Positions 44,911 through 52,568 of a stretch of 64,000 bases of DNA are shown here, piece after piece. Where the stretch lies: positions 620,001 through 684,000 of the forward strand of contig NZ_VCPC01000003.1 in assembly GCF_005938225.1 (NCBI RefSeq). Direction: 5' to 3'. A program made the position numbers and the translations under genes. Numbering within the stretch: the stretch's first letter is position 1; each line of letters starts with the position of its first letter. This stretch comes from Arenibacterium halophilum. GTDB taxonomy: Bacteria; Pseudomonadota; Alphaproteobacteria; Rhodobacterales; Rhodobacteraceae. Under the pieces are notes generated by a model. The model worked only from the letters and a program-made list of their open reading frames with translations. It searched no databases and had not been told where the DNA came from.

Positions 44911-46089
44911 TCAGTCCGGGCGCTTGGGGTCAAAAATGCGGCGGTCAAAAAACGAATCGCGCAGCAGGGTCAGGCGCCCTGATTCCGAGGCGACGGGTGC
45001 CTCGTGCAGAACCGAGCCTTCAATCTTGTCCGAGGCGCCGGGCAATTCGGCGCCCACGTCGCGCAGCATCCGGCGATAGATATCGGTGCGGAACACGTCG
45101 CGGGCGGTGCGGATCGCCTCGGCCCGGTCCAGCCCGGTGCGCGCGGCCAGCTGCCGCCCGATCCACGCGGCCTGCGACCGCCACGGATAGGTTGCCGCGC
45201 CATGGTGGAATTCAAGGAACCGCTCGACCCGGCGCTGTTCGCCATTGGCCGCGATGGTCAGATGCCCGACCAGCGCGCGGTCGATGATCTCGGGCGGCAC
45301 GTCCAGATATTCGGGGCGCGACATCAGCTCGGACGCGGCGGTGTGGCTGTCGGGCTGGGCCAGCCAGCGCCCGGCGCGCCAGACGGCGCGCATCAGGCGG
45401 CCCAGCAGCTGGGGTTCGGTTTCGGCCCAGTCGGTGCGCACGGCCAGCACCTTTTCCGGCGCAAAGGCCCAGATCGCATTGCCGGGCAGCAGCAACTCTC
45501 CCAGACCGTTTTCCACGGCCATCGAGCCCCAGGGTTCACCCACGCAGAAGGCGTCGATTTCTCCGGCGGCGATGGCATCGGACATCAGCGGCGGCGGCAC
45601 GGTGTGGATTTCCACGCTTTGCGGCGCGGGCAGGCCAAGCGCGTTCAGCCAGTAATACAGCAGCTCGGCGTGCATCGAGAAAGGGAAGGGTACGCCAATG
45701 CGCAGCCGCCCCTGCGCCGCCGCGATCAGCGCCTTGCCGGCCGCCGTGGCATCGGCGAAATCGAACGCAAAGCCCGCGTCGCGCAGCCGGTTGGCGACTG
45801 CCTGACTGACGCCGATGGCATCTCCGTTCACGCTAAGGACCGACACAGCCGAGAGCGGCGCGCCGCCGCCGCCCAAACCCAAGGCCAGCGCAATCGGCAC
45901 GGGTGACAGCATATGCGCCGCATCGACCCGGCCAAACGCCAGCATATCGCGAATACCCGACCAGGACGGCGCGCGCTTCAGCTCCAGCTCGATGCTTTCC
46001 TCGCGGGCGAACCCCATCTCGCGCGCGACGATCAGCGGCGCGGCATCGACCAGCGGCATGAAGCCGACCGACAACCCCGTTGCGCTCAT
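44911..46089 (-). CDS. nasS: Nitrate/nitrite sensor NasS
   Basis: 392 residues. An NrtA-like periplasmic-binding fold without a signal peptide (starts MSATGLSVGFMPLVDAAPL), so cytoplasmic. Shared landmarks with NrtA: MGFAREESIELELKRA, AAHMLSPVPIALALG, PPPLMSDAIAAGEIDAFCVGEPW near 180-202, VFRTDIYRRMLRDVG. In Paracoccus and Azotobacter NasS holds NasT inactive until nitrate or nitrite binds. The ATG at 46089 overlaps the nasT stop (ATGA), giving balanced synthesis of the pair. Confidence 0.93.
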   Translation of the reverse strand: MSATGLSVGFMPLVDAAPLIVAREMGFAREESIELELKRAPSWSGIRDMLAFGRVDAAHMLSPVPIALALGLGGGGAPLSAVSVLSVNGDAIGVSQAVANRLRDAGFAFDFADATAAGKALIAAAQGRLRIGVPFPFSMHAELLYYWLNALGLPAPQSVEIHTVPPPLMSDAIAAGEIDAFCVGEPWGSMAVENGLGELLLPGNAIWAFAPEKVLAVRTDWAETEPQLLGRLMRAVWRAGRWLAQPDSHTAASELMSRPEYLDVPPEIIDRALVGHLTIAANGEQRRVERFLEFHHGAATYPWRSQAAWIGRQLAARTGLDRAEAIRTARDVFRTDIYRRMLRDVGAELPGASDKIEGSVLHEAPVASESGRLTLLRDSFFDRRIFDPKRPD

Positions 46090-46670
46090 GACAACAGCCC
46101 CGCGGCCGTCACCAACGCCTCGGCAACGTCGACAATCTTGCGGTTCTGTTCCATCGCGGTGCGCCGCAGCAGGGCATAGGCGGCATCTTCGTCCAGCCCG
46201 CGCGCCTTCATCAGCAACCCCTTGGCGCGGTCGATCACCTTGCGTTCTTCCAGCGCGCGGCGCGTCGCGGCCAGTTCGGTGCGCATCCGGCGAAACATGT
46301 GAAACCGTGCCACCGCCGCATCCAGCACCGGCTTCAGCCGGTCGGCGCGCAGCCCGTCCACCACATAGGCCGACACGCCCGCCTCGATCGCCGAGGTGGT
46401 CAGCCCCGCGCCAGAGCGGTCGACGAACATTGCCACCGGCCGGTCCATCGGCCCCGAGGCCAGCGCCAGTTCTTCCAGCGTGTCGCGCGAAGGATTGGCG
46501 ATGTCGATCAGCACCACGTCGGGGTTCTGCTCGCTGATCCGGCGCGCCAACCCGGTGACTTCGCCCACGACGGTGATCTTGTAGTCGCCCGCCTCGCGCA
46601 GGCTGTCGACGATCAGCAAGGCGCGCTCGCGGTCGGATTCGACGACAACAATGGAAAGTGGCTCGGCCAT
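46086..46670 (-). CDS. nasT: ANTAR-domain transcription antiterminator NasT
   Basis: 194 residues. The N-terminal receiver-like domain (LSIVVVESDRERALLIVDSL, DVVLIDIANPSRDTLEEL) is followed by a helical linker and a C-terminal ANTAR RNA-binding domain (ERKVIDRAKGLLMKARGLDE, AYALLRRTAMEQNRKIVDVA). ANTAR proteins bind paired hexaloop hairpins to prevent termination; the matching RNA lies at 44736-44803. The ATG at 46670 begins the receiver fold; one 15 bases upstream (46685) is possible. Confidence 0.94.
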   Translation of the reverse strand: MAEPLSIVVVESDRERALLIVDSLREAGDYKITVVGEVTGLARRISEQNPDVVLIDIANPSRDTLEELALASGPMDRPVAMFVDRSGAGLTTSAIEAGVSAYVVDGLRADRLKPVLDAAVARFHMFRRMRTELAATRRALEERKVIDRAKGLLMKARGLDEDAAYALLRRTAMEQNRKIVDVAEALVTAAGLLS

Positions 46671-46771
46671 GCTGCATTGCAACATCACATTTGCTGCAGG
46701 CGCAAGGGGCGGCGCATCGGGCGCGTCGGGGCGCCGCATGGCGTGGCGCGCAAACGGGCAGGACCAAACGC

Positions 46772-46801
46772 AAACGGCCCCGCCGTGGGGCAGGGCCGTT
46801 C
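46772..46801 (-). terminator. Terminator after the BMP-family binding-protein gene
   Basis: On the minus strand AACGGCCC pairs with GGGCCGTT around a GC-rich loop (46773-46800), 22 bases after the BMP gene stop, followed by TTGCGTTTGG. It separates the purine-uptake operon from nasT. Confidence 0.65.
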
Positions 46802-46822
46802 AGGTCCGTCGCGCAGAACAGG

Positions 46823-47908
46823 TTACTGCGGAATGTCGCCTTCGATGCCTTCGACGTAGAAGTTCATGCCCGCCAGCGTGCCGTCATCGGCGGTTTCGCC
46901 TTCGGCCAGCCAGTCGGACCCGTCCTGCTTTTTCAGCGGGCCGGTGAAGGGGTGGTATTCGCCCGAAGCAATCGACTCTTTCAGCGCCATGGCTTCTTCT
47001 TTCACCTCGGCAGGCACCGTGTCGGTGATCTCGCCGATGCCGACCATGCCGGGGCCGATGCCGTCCCAGGTGTCCATGCTTGCCCAGGTGCCATCCATCA
47101 CGGCCTTGGTACGCGCGATGTAATAAGGCGCCCAGTTGTCGATGATCGAGCTGACGCGCGGGCTGGGCGCGTATTCCGCCATATCCGACGCCTGACCAAA
47201 GGTGATCACGCCACCCTTTTCAGCCGCTGCCGCATGGGGCGCGGTGGAATCGGTGTGCTGCAGGATCACGTCGGCACCCTGTTCGATCAGCACCTTGGCG
47301 GCGTCGGCTTCTTTTGCCGGATCGAACCATGTGTAGGCCCAGACGATCTTGAACTGAACGTCGGGGTTGACCTTCTTGGCATGGATATAGGCCGAGTTGA
47401 TGCCGCGGATCACCTCGGGGATCGGGAAGGACCCGATATAGCCGACGATATTCGATTCGGTCATATGCCCGGCGATCACGCCTTGTACGGCACGGCCTTC
47501 GTAGAAGCGGGCCGAGTAGGTGCTGACGTTGTCGGCGCGCTTGTAGCCGGTGGCATGCTCGAACTTCACGTCCGGGAATTTCTTGGCAACGTTGATCGTC
47601 GGATCCATGAACCCGAACGAGGTGGTGAAGATCAGATCGGCGCCGTTCAGCGCCATCTGGGTCATCACGCGCTCGGCGTCCGGGCCTTCGGCCACGTTCT
47701 CGACGTAGACGGTTTCGACCTTGTCGCCGAATTCCGCCTCGACAGCCTTGCGGCCCATGTCATGTTCGTGGGTCCAGCCGCCATCGCCGACCGGCCCGAC
47801 ATAGACGAAGCCGACCTTGGTCTTGTCCTGCGCCATGGCGCCCCCGGCCAGCCCCAGCGCGGTTGCGGCGGCGGCAGTCGCCAGCAGCGTTCTGCGAAGT
47901 ATCGTCAT
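46823..47908 (-). CDS. BMP-family ABC importer substrate-binding protein
   Basis: 361 residues. A signal peptide (LLATAAAATALGLAGGAMAQ) is followed by the BMP/PnrA-like fold: KVGFVYVGPVGDGGWTHEHD near 31, VAEGPDAERVMTQMALNGAD, TSFGFMDPTINVAKKFPDV, QHTDSTAPHAAAAEKG near 230. BMP-family proteins bind nucleosides or purines. It has no N-terminal lipobox Cys, so it is a free periplasmic protein. With the permease and ATPase genes upstream and xdhABC in the same run, a purine ligand (for example xanthine, hypoxanthine or guanosine) is inferred. Confidence 0.9.
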   Translation of the reverse strand: MTILRRTLLATAAAATALGLAGGAMAQDKTKVGFVYVGPVGDGGWTHEHDMGRKAVEAEFGDKVETVYVENVAEGPDAERVMTQMALNGADLIFTTSFGFMDPTINVAKKFPDVKFEHATGYKRADNVSTYSARFYEGRAVQGVIAGHMTESNIVGYIGSFPIPEVIRGINSAYIHAKKVNPDVQFKIVWAYTWFDPAKEADAAKVLIEQGADVILQHTDSTAPHAAAAEKGGVITFGQASDMAEYAPSPRVSSIIDNWAPYYIARTKAVMDGTWASMDTWDGIGPGMVGIGEITDTVPAEVKEEAMALKESIASGEYHPFTGPLKKQDGSDWLAEGETADDGTLAGMNFYVEGIEGDIPQ

Positions 47909-48040
47909 CCTGTTATCCCCTTATTGGTGGTGTTTGGCTGGCGGCATCTTTCATGGTCGTGCCGCCGGTATCAAGGCCCGCCGCGGGCAGATGCCCGTTT
48001 ATGCGGCGAAGCTGGTGAATTATTGGGCGCTCACATCGCG

Positions 48041-48961
48041 CTATCGCGTGGCATGAAACACCCGGCCCAGCGCGGCAGGCGCGCGGCTCTTGTCGGCCGA
48101 CAGGATCACCAGCACGACGATGGTGATGACATAGGGCGACATTGCCAGGTACTCGACCGGAATCGCCACGCCCGCGGCCTGCAGGTTCAGCTGCAACACC
48201 GTCAGCCCCCCAAACAGATAGGCCCCCAGAAGCACGCGCCACGGTTTCCAGCTGGCAAAGACCACCAGCGCCAGCGCGATCCAGCCAACGCCCGCCGTCA
48301 TGCCTTCGGTCCATTGGGGCACGCGGATCAGGCTGATATAGGCCCCGCCCAGCCCGGCGCAGGCGCCCCCGAACAGGATCGCCAGCACGCGGATGCGCAC
48401 CACCTTGTAGCCCAGCGCATGGGCGGCATCGTGGTTTTCGCCAACCGCCCGCAGGATCAGCCCGGCGCGGGTGAATTTCAGAAGCGCCCATGTGGCCGCC
48501 ACGACCACGATGCCGAAATACAGCACCGGATCATGCGAGAACAGGATCGGCCCCACAACCGGCAGATCGCTCAGCACCGGAATGTCCAGACGCGGGGTGG
48601 GCGGCGGTTTCAACCCGACATAGCCTTGCCCCAGCAGCGACGACAGCCCCAGCCCGAACAGCGTCAGCGCCAGACCAGACGCCACCTGATTGGCCAGCGC
48701 CACCTGTGTCAGCAGCACGAAGAGCAGCGACAGGACCGCGCCACCCACAGCGGCCGCGACAAACCCGAACAGCGGAGAGCCGCTTTCGACCGCCACCGCA
48801 AAGCCGCAGATCGCGCCGGTGATCATCATCCCCTCCACGCCCAGGTTCAGCACGCCCGCGCGTTCGACGACCAGCTCTCCGATGGCCGCCAGCAGGATCG
48901 GCGTCGCCGCCACCATGAGCGAGGCAATCAGCAGGACGGGATTGATTTGCGACAGATCCAT
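48041..48961 (-). CDS. BMP-type nucleoside/purine ABC importer permease 2
   Basis: 306 residues with about eight to nine membrane helices. Family landmarks: GELVVERAGVLNLGVEGMM near 28-46 and AVGENHDAAHALGYKVVRIR near 195, typical of BPD_transp_2 permeases of the YufQ/NupQ type. The start overlaps the preceding permease stop by one base (TGATG). A 132-bp gap follows before the binding-protein gene. Confidence 0.9.
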   Translation of the reverse strand: MDLSQINPVLLIASLMVAATPILLAAIGELVVERAGVLNLGVEGMMITGAICGFAVAVESGSPLFGFVAAAVGGAVLSLLFVLLTQVALANQVASGLALTLFGLGLSSLLGQGYVGLKPPPTPRLDIPVLSDLPVVGPILFSHDPVLYFGIVVVAATWALLKFTRAGLILRAVGENHDAAHALGYKVVRIRVLAILFGGACAGLGGAYISLIRVPQWTEGMTAGVGWIALALVVFASWKPWRVLLGAYLFGGLTVLQLNLQAAGVAIPVEYLAMSPYVITIVVLVILSADKSRAPAALGRVFHATR

Positions 48962-50043
48962 CAGGCCACCTCGCGCGTTTTCAGGCGAATTCGGAAATTG
49001 GTCAGCACGTCCAGCGCCAGCAGAAAGAACAGAAGCATTCCTTGGAACACCTGAATTGCGGCGGCGGGCAGGCCCATCTGGCTTTGCGCGATTTCGCCGC
49101 CGATATAGGTCAGCGCCATCAGCAGCCCGGCCAGCAGGATGCCGATCGGGTGCAGCCGCCCCAGGAAGGCGACGATGATCGCGGTAAACCCATAGCCAGT
49201 GTTGAAATCGATGCTGATCTGCCCCGCCGGGCCCGCGACTTCGAACAACCCCGCCAGCCCGGCCAGCGCGCCGGAAATGCCAAGGCAGAACAGGATCAGC
49301 CGCGCCGGGTTCACACCGGCAAACCGCGCCGCACGGGGCGCATCGCCGGTCAGGCGGATGTGAAAGCCCAGCATGTGCCGGTTCAGCAGCACATAGGCAA
49401 AGATCACCGTGATCATCGCCGCCACCACGCCCCAATGCATCCCCGAACCTGCAATCAGCTCGGCGTTATGGGCGCTGTCATACTGTTGCAGGTTGCGGCT
49501 GCCCGGAAAGCCGAAGCCCTCGGGGTTCTTCAACAATCCCAGCGACATAGAGGCCAGCAATTGCTCGGCCACATAGACCAGCATCAGCGACACCAGAATT
49601 TCGTTGGTGCCGAACTTCACCTTCAACAGCGCCGGGATCATCGCCCAAGCCCAGCCGCCCAGCGCGCCCGCCAGCACCATCAGCGGAAAGATGATCCAGG
49701 ACTCCATCGGGTAAAACGCCAGCCCGACACCGGCACCGGTCAGCGCGCCGATGATGTACTGCCCCTCGGCGCCGATGTTCCAGATGCCTGCCTTGAACCC
49801 AAGCGACAGCCCGATGGCGATCAGCACCAAAGGCGCGCCCTTGATCAGCAGTTGAGGGCGGTAATAAAACGCGAATTCCCCCAGCAGCGGATCCCAGAAA
49901 ATCGTGCGGATCGCCTCGACCGGGTTCTTGCCCAGCACGGCAAACAGCAGCCCGCCAAAGATCATCGTGGCGACAACTGCGGCAATCGGAGTCGCCAGCG
50001 ACCAGAACTGCGATGGCTGCGGCCGCTTCTCCAGCACGATCAT
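48961..50043 (-). CDS. BMP-type nucleoside/purine ABC importer permease 1
   Basis: 360 residues with about nine to ten membrane helices. Landmarks: LSLGFKAGIWNIGAEGQYII near 78-97 and RLTGDAPRAARFAGVNPARL near 230, the YufP/NupP pattern. The ATG at 50043 (MIVLEKRPQ) is preferred over an in-frame GTG nine bases upstream. The 66-bp gap to the ATPase gene contains a diverged hairpin element with its tail (50059-50092). Confidence 0.9.
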   Translation of the reverse strand: MIVLEKRPQPSQFWSLATPIAAVVATMIFGGLLFAVLGKNPVEAIRTIFWDPLLGEFAFYYRPQLLIKGAPLVLIAIGLSLGFKAGIWNIGAEGQYIIGALTGAGVGLAFYPMESWIIFPLMVLAGALGGWAWAMIPALLKVKFGTNEILVSLMLVYVAEQLLASMSLGLLKNPEGFGFPGSRNLQQYDSAHNAELIAGSGMHWGVVAAMITVIFAYVLLNRHMLGFHIRLTGDAPRAARFAGVNPARLILFCLGISGALAGLAGLFEVAGPAGQISIDFNTGYGFTAIIVAFLGRLHPIGILLAGLLMALTYIGGEIAQSQMGLPAAAIQVFQGMLLFFLLALDVLTNFRIRLKTREVA

Positions 50044-50058
50044 TCCCCGCACCCCTGC

Positions 50059-50092
50059 TTCTTTTCGGTCAAAATACTCCCGCCGGAGGCGG
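50059..50092 (-). repeat. Hairpin plus tail element, variant relative of the dispersed family
   Basis: On the minus strand CCGCC-TCC-GGCGG (50080-50092) is followed by a 22-base tail running from GGAGTATTTT to AAAAGAA (50059-50080). The tail matches copy A at 16 of 22 positions by my alignment. The first hairpin of the main family is absent. Confidence 0.5.
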
Positions 50093-50109
50093 TCTTTCGG
50101 GGCAACCGA

Positions 50110-51627
50110 TCACACATGCGCGACCTCCATGCCGTGGGCGCCGCCCATCATCAGCCCGATTTCGTCAATCGTCAGCCCGGCGGTGGGCCGCGGCGCGGTC
50201 AGCCGGCCTTCGTTCAGCGCGGCAAAGCGGTCGGCAATCTCCATCAACTCGTCCAGGTCCTGGCTGATGCAGATCACCGCAGCGCCGCCATCGGCCAGGT
50301 CCAGGATCGCCTGCCGGATCGCGGCGGCGGCGCTGGCGTCCACGCCCCAGGTCGGCTGGTTCACCACCAGGACACGCGGGCGCTGCAACACCTCGCGCCC
50401 GATCACGAATTTCTGCAGATTGCCCCCCGACAGCGCCCGTGCGGCATTGCCGGGCCCCGGCGTGCGCACGTCGAAATCCTTGATGATGCGCTCGGCAAAG
50501 GCCTGTGCCGCGCCCCATTTCAGGAACCCGCGCCGCTCCAGCCCCTCGCGTACCGATCCGGTCAGCATCGCGTTCTCGGTCAGGCTCATGTCGGGCGCGG
50601 CGGCATGGCCCAGCCGCTCTTCCGGCGCGCTCAGCAGACCCAGCGCGCGCCGCGCCGTCGGGCCCAGCGTGCCGATGCCCTTGCCGTCCAGCTTCACCGC
50701 ATCGCGCGGCGCGCGGATCTCGCCCGACAGCACCGCCAGCAACTCGTCCTGCCCGTTGCCCGCCACGCCGCCGATGCCCAGCACCTCGCCCTGGCTCACC
50801 TGCACCGAGACATTCTTCAACGCGGTTCCAAAAGCAGACGGCGACGCCACCGACAGCCCGGTCAGCTCCAGCGCGACCGGCCCCGGCGCCTTGGCCACCC
50901 GTTCGGGCGTCTTCAGCGTGCTGCCCACCATCAGTTCGGCCATATCCCTCGCGGAGGTCTCGCGCGGCACGCATTCGCCCACGTTCTTGCCCAGCCGCAG
51001 CACCGTTGCGTGGTCGCACAGCGTGCGGATCTCTTCCAGCTTGTGCGAGATATACAGGATCGCCGTGCCCTCGGCGCTTAGCTTGCGCAGGGTCTGGAAC
51101 AATATCTCCACCTCCTGCGGCGTCAGCACGCTGGTCGGCTCGTCCATGATCAGCAGCTTCGGATCCTGCAACAGACAGCGAATGATCTCGACCCGCTGCC
51201 GCTCGCCAGCCGACAGGTCGCCCACCGTGCGGAAGGGGTCCAGCGGCAGCCCATAGGTCTCGCTCACCTCGCGGATGCGGCGCGCCAGGTCGCGCATCGG
51301 CGGCGGCGTCTCCATCCCCAGCGCGATATTCTCGGCCACATCCAAAGCGTCGAACAGCGAAAAATGCTGGAACACCATGGCGATGCCATCGGCCCGCGCG
51401 GCGCGCGGCTCGGCCGGGGCATAGGGTTTGCCCCGCAACAGCATCCGCCCGCTGTCGGGTTTCACCAGCCCGTAAATCATCTTGACCAGCGTGGATTTCC
51501 CGGCACCATTCTCGCCCAGCAGCGCGTGAACTTGCCCCTCGGCAATGTCAAAGGACACATGGTCATTGGCGACAACGCCGGGATAGGCCTTGGTCAGCCC
51601 CTCGATCCGCAACAGCATCTCGCTCAT
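50110..51627 (-). CDS. BMP-type nucleoside/purine ABC importer ATP-binding protein (two NBDs)
   Basis: 505 residues, the YufO/RbsA layout. NBD1: Walker A GENGAGKSTLVK near 39, signature LSAGERQRVEI near 145, Walker B LLIMDEPTSVLTPQE, switch ISHKLEE. NBD2: degenerate Walker A GVAGNGQDEL near 285, signature LSGGNLQKFVIGRE near 395, and VNQPTWGVDA in place of Walker B. Such an inactive second site is normal in this group. The ATG at 51627 overlaps the xdhC stop (ATGA), linking importer and xanthine dehydrogenase translation. Confidence 0.92.
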   Translation of the reverse strand: MSEMLLRIEGLTKAYPGVVANDHVSFDIAEGQVHALLGENGAGKSTLVKMIYGLVKPDSGRMLLRGKPYAPAEPRAARADGIAMVFQHFSLFDALDVAENIALGMETPPPMRDLARRIREVSETYGLPLDPFRTVGDLSAGERQRVEIIRCLLQDPKLLIMDEPTSVLTPQEVEILFQTLRKLSAEGTAILYISHKLEEIRTLCDHATVLRLGKNVGECVPRETSARDMAELMVGSTLKTPERVAKAPGPVALELTGLSVASPSAFGTALKNVSVQVSQGEVLGIGGVAGNGQDELLAVLSGEIRAPRDAVKLDGKGIGTLGPTARRALGLLSAPEERLGHAAAPDMSLTENAMLTGSVREGLERRGFLKWGAAQAFAERIIKDFDVRTPGPGNAARALSGGNLQKFVIGREVLQRPRVLVVNQPTWGVDASAAAAIRQAILDLADGGAAVICISQDLDELMEIADRFAALNEGRLTAPRPTAGLTIDEIGLMMGGAHGMEVAHV

Positions 51628-52568
51628 GCGAGGCCCTCCTTCAGTTCCGTCGCCTCGACCCGTCCGGGGCGCAACAGCGCCGCGCCAACCCCCAGCGCAA
51701 TGGCCTGCGGATGCTTGCCAAGTGCGGGGTCGCCAATCGGGCAGGTGATCCGCGCGATCCGGTTGGCCCCATGCCCCAGATCGGCCAGTCGCCCCCGGAA
51801 CCGCGCCCATTTCGTGGCCGAGCCGATCAGCCCGGCAAAGGCAAACCCTTGGCACAGCAGCGCATGGCATAGGTCCAGATCCAGCTTGTGGGAATAGGTC
51901 AGGATCAGATGTTCCGCGTTTTTCGGCGCGCGTGGCACCAGAACCTCGGGCCGGGCTGCAGGCAGAACCGTCACGCCTGCGGGCACTTGCTCAGGAAACC
52001 GCTCGGGCGCGGTATCGACCCAGGTCAGCGCGATGTCGGGCAGGGGGGCCAGCACGCCCACGATGGCGCGCCCCACATGCCCAGCCCCCCAGACCCAGAT
52101 CTCGCGCGCCGGGCGATGCACCGGCTCGATCATCCATCCGTCGATCAGCTGCGCCTCGGGCTGTTGCCCCCGGTCGCGCGCCCGCGCCAGCAGCCGCGCC
52201 ACCGCCAGCGGCATCTGATCCGCGCCGCCAACCGCGCGCGCGATCACCCCGATGTCGGCATCCGTCGCCGCCAATCGCGCCGCATCGTAGACCTCGCTCA
52301 GCAGGGTCACCGCCCCACCACAGCACTGCCCCAGCGCCGGGCCCAGCGGATGCTGCGTCACCCGATCCTGCGTCAGCGCCCGCGCGGCCCGCGCCGCCGC
52401 GAATTCCAGCGCCCCACCGCCGATGGTGCCCAATTGCCCGCCCTCCCAGACCAGCATCGCCGCGCCCACCTCACGCGGGCTCGACCCGCGGATCGCGGCA
52501 ATCACCACGCGCACCACGCGGCCCTGCGCGGCCACCGCATCGCGCAAGGCGTCCAGGTCGAAACTCAT
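51624..52568 (-). CDS. xdhC: Xanthine dehydrogenase accessory protein XdhC
   Basis: 314 residues. XdhC-type Mo-cofactor chaperone: GSSPREVGAAMLVWEGGQLG near 28-47, GTIGGGALEF, GQCCGGAVTLL near 78, then a Rossmann segment WVWGAGHVGRAIVGVLA near 155. XdhC inserts sulfurated molybdopterin into XdhB. The ATG at 52568 overlaps the xdhB stop (ATGA). Confidence 0.92.
   Translation of the reverse strand: MSFDLDALRDAVAAQGRVVRVVIAAIRGSSPREVGAAMLVWEGGQLGTIGGGALEFAAARAARALTQDRVTQHPLGPALGQCCGGAVTLLSEVYDAARLAATDADIGVIARAVGGADQMPLAVARLLARARDRGQQPEAQLIDGWMIEPVHRPAREIWVWGAGHVGRAIVGVLAPLPDIALTWVDTAPERFPEQVPAGVTVLPAARPEVLVPRAPKNAEHLILTYSHKLDLDLCHALLCQGFAFAGLIGSATKWARFRGRLADLGHGANRIARITCPIGDPALGKHPQAIALGVGAALLRPGRVEATELKEGLA

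Noticed and set aside
50110-51627. Degenerate second ATP site in the BMP-type ATPase as a sign of decay
   Set aside because: Loss of the second Walker A and B is normal in RbsA/YufO-type proteins.
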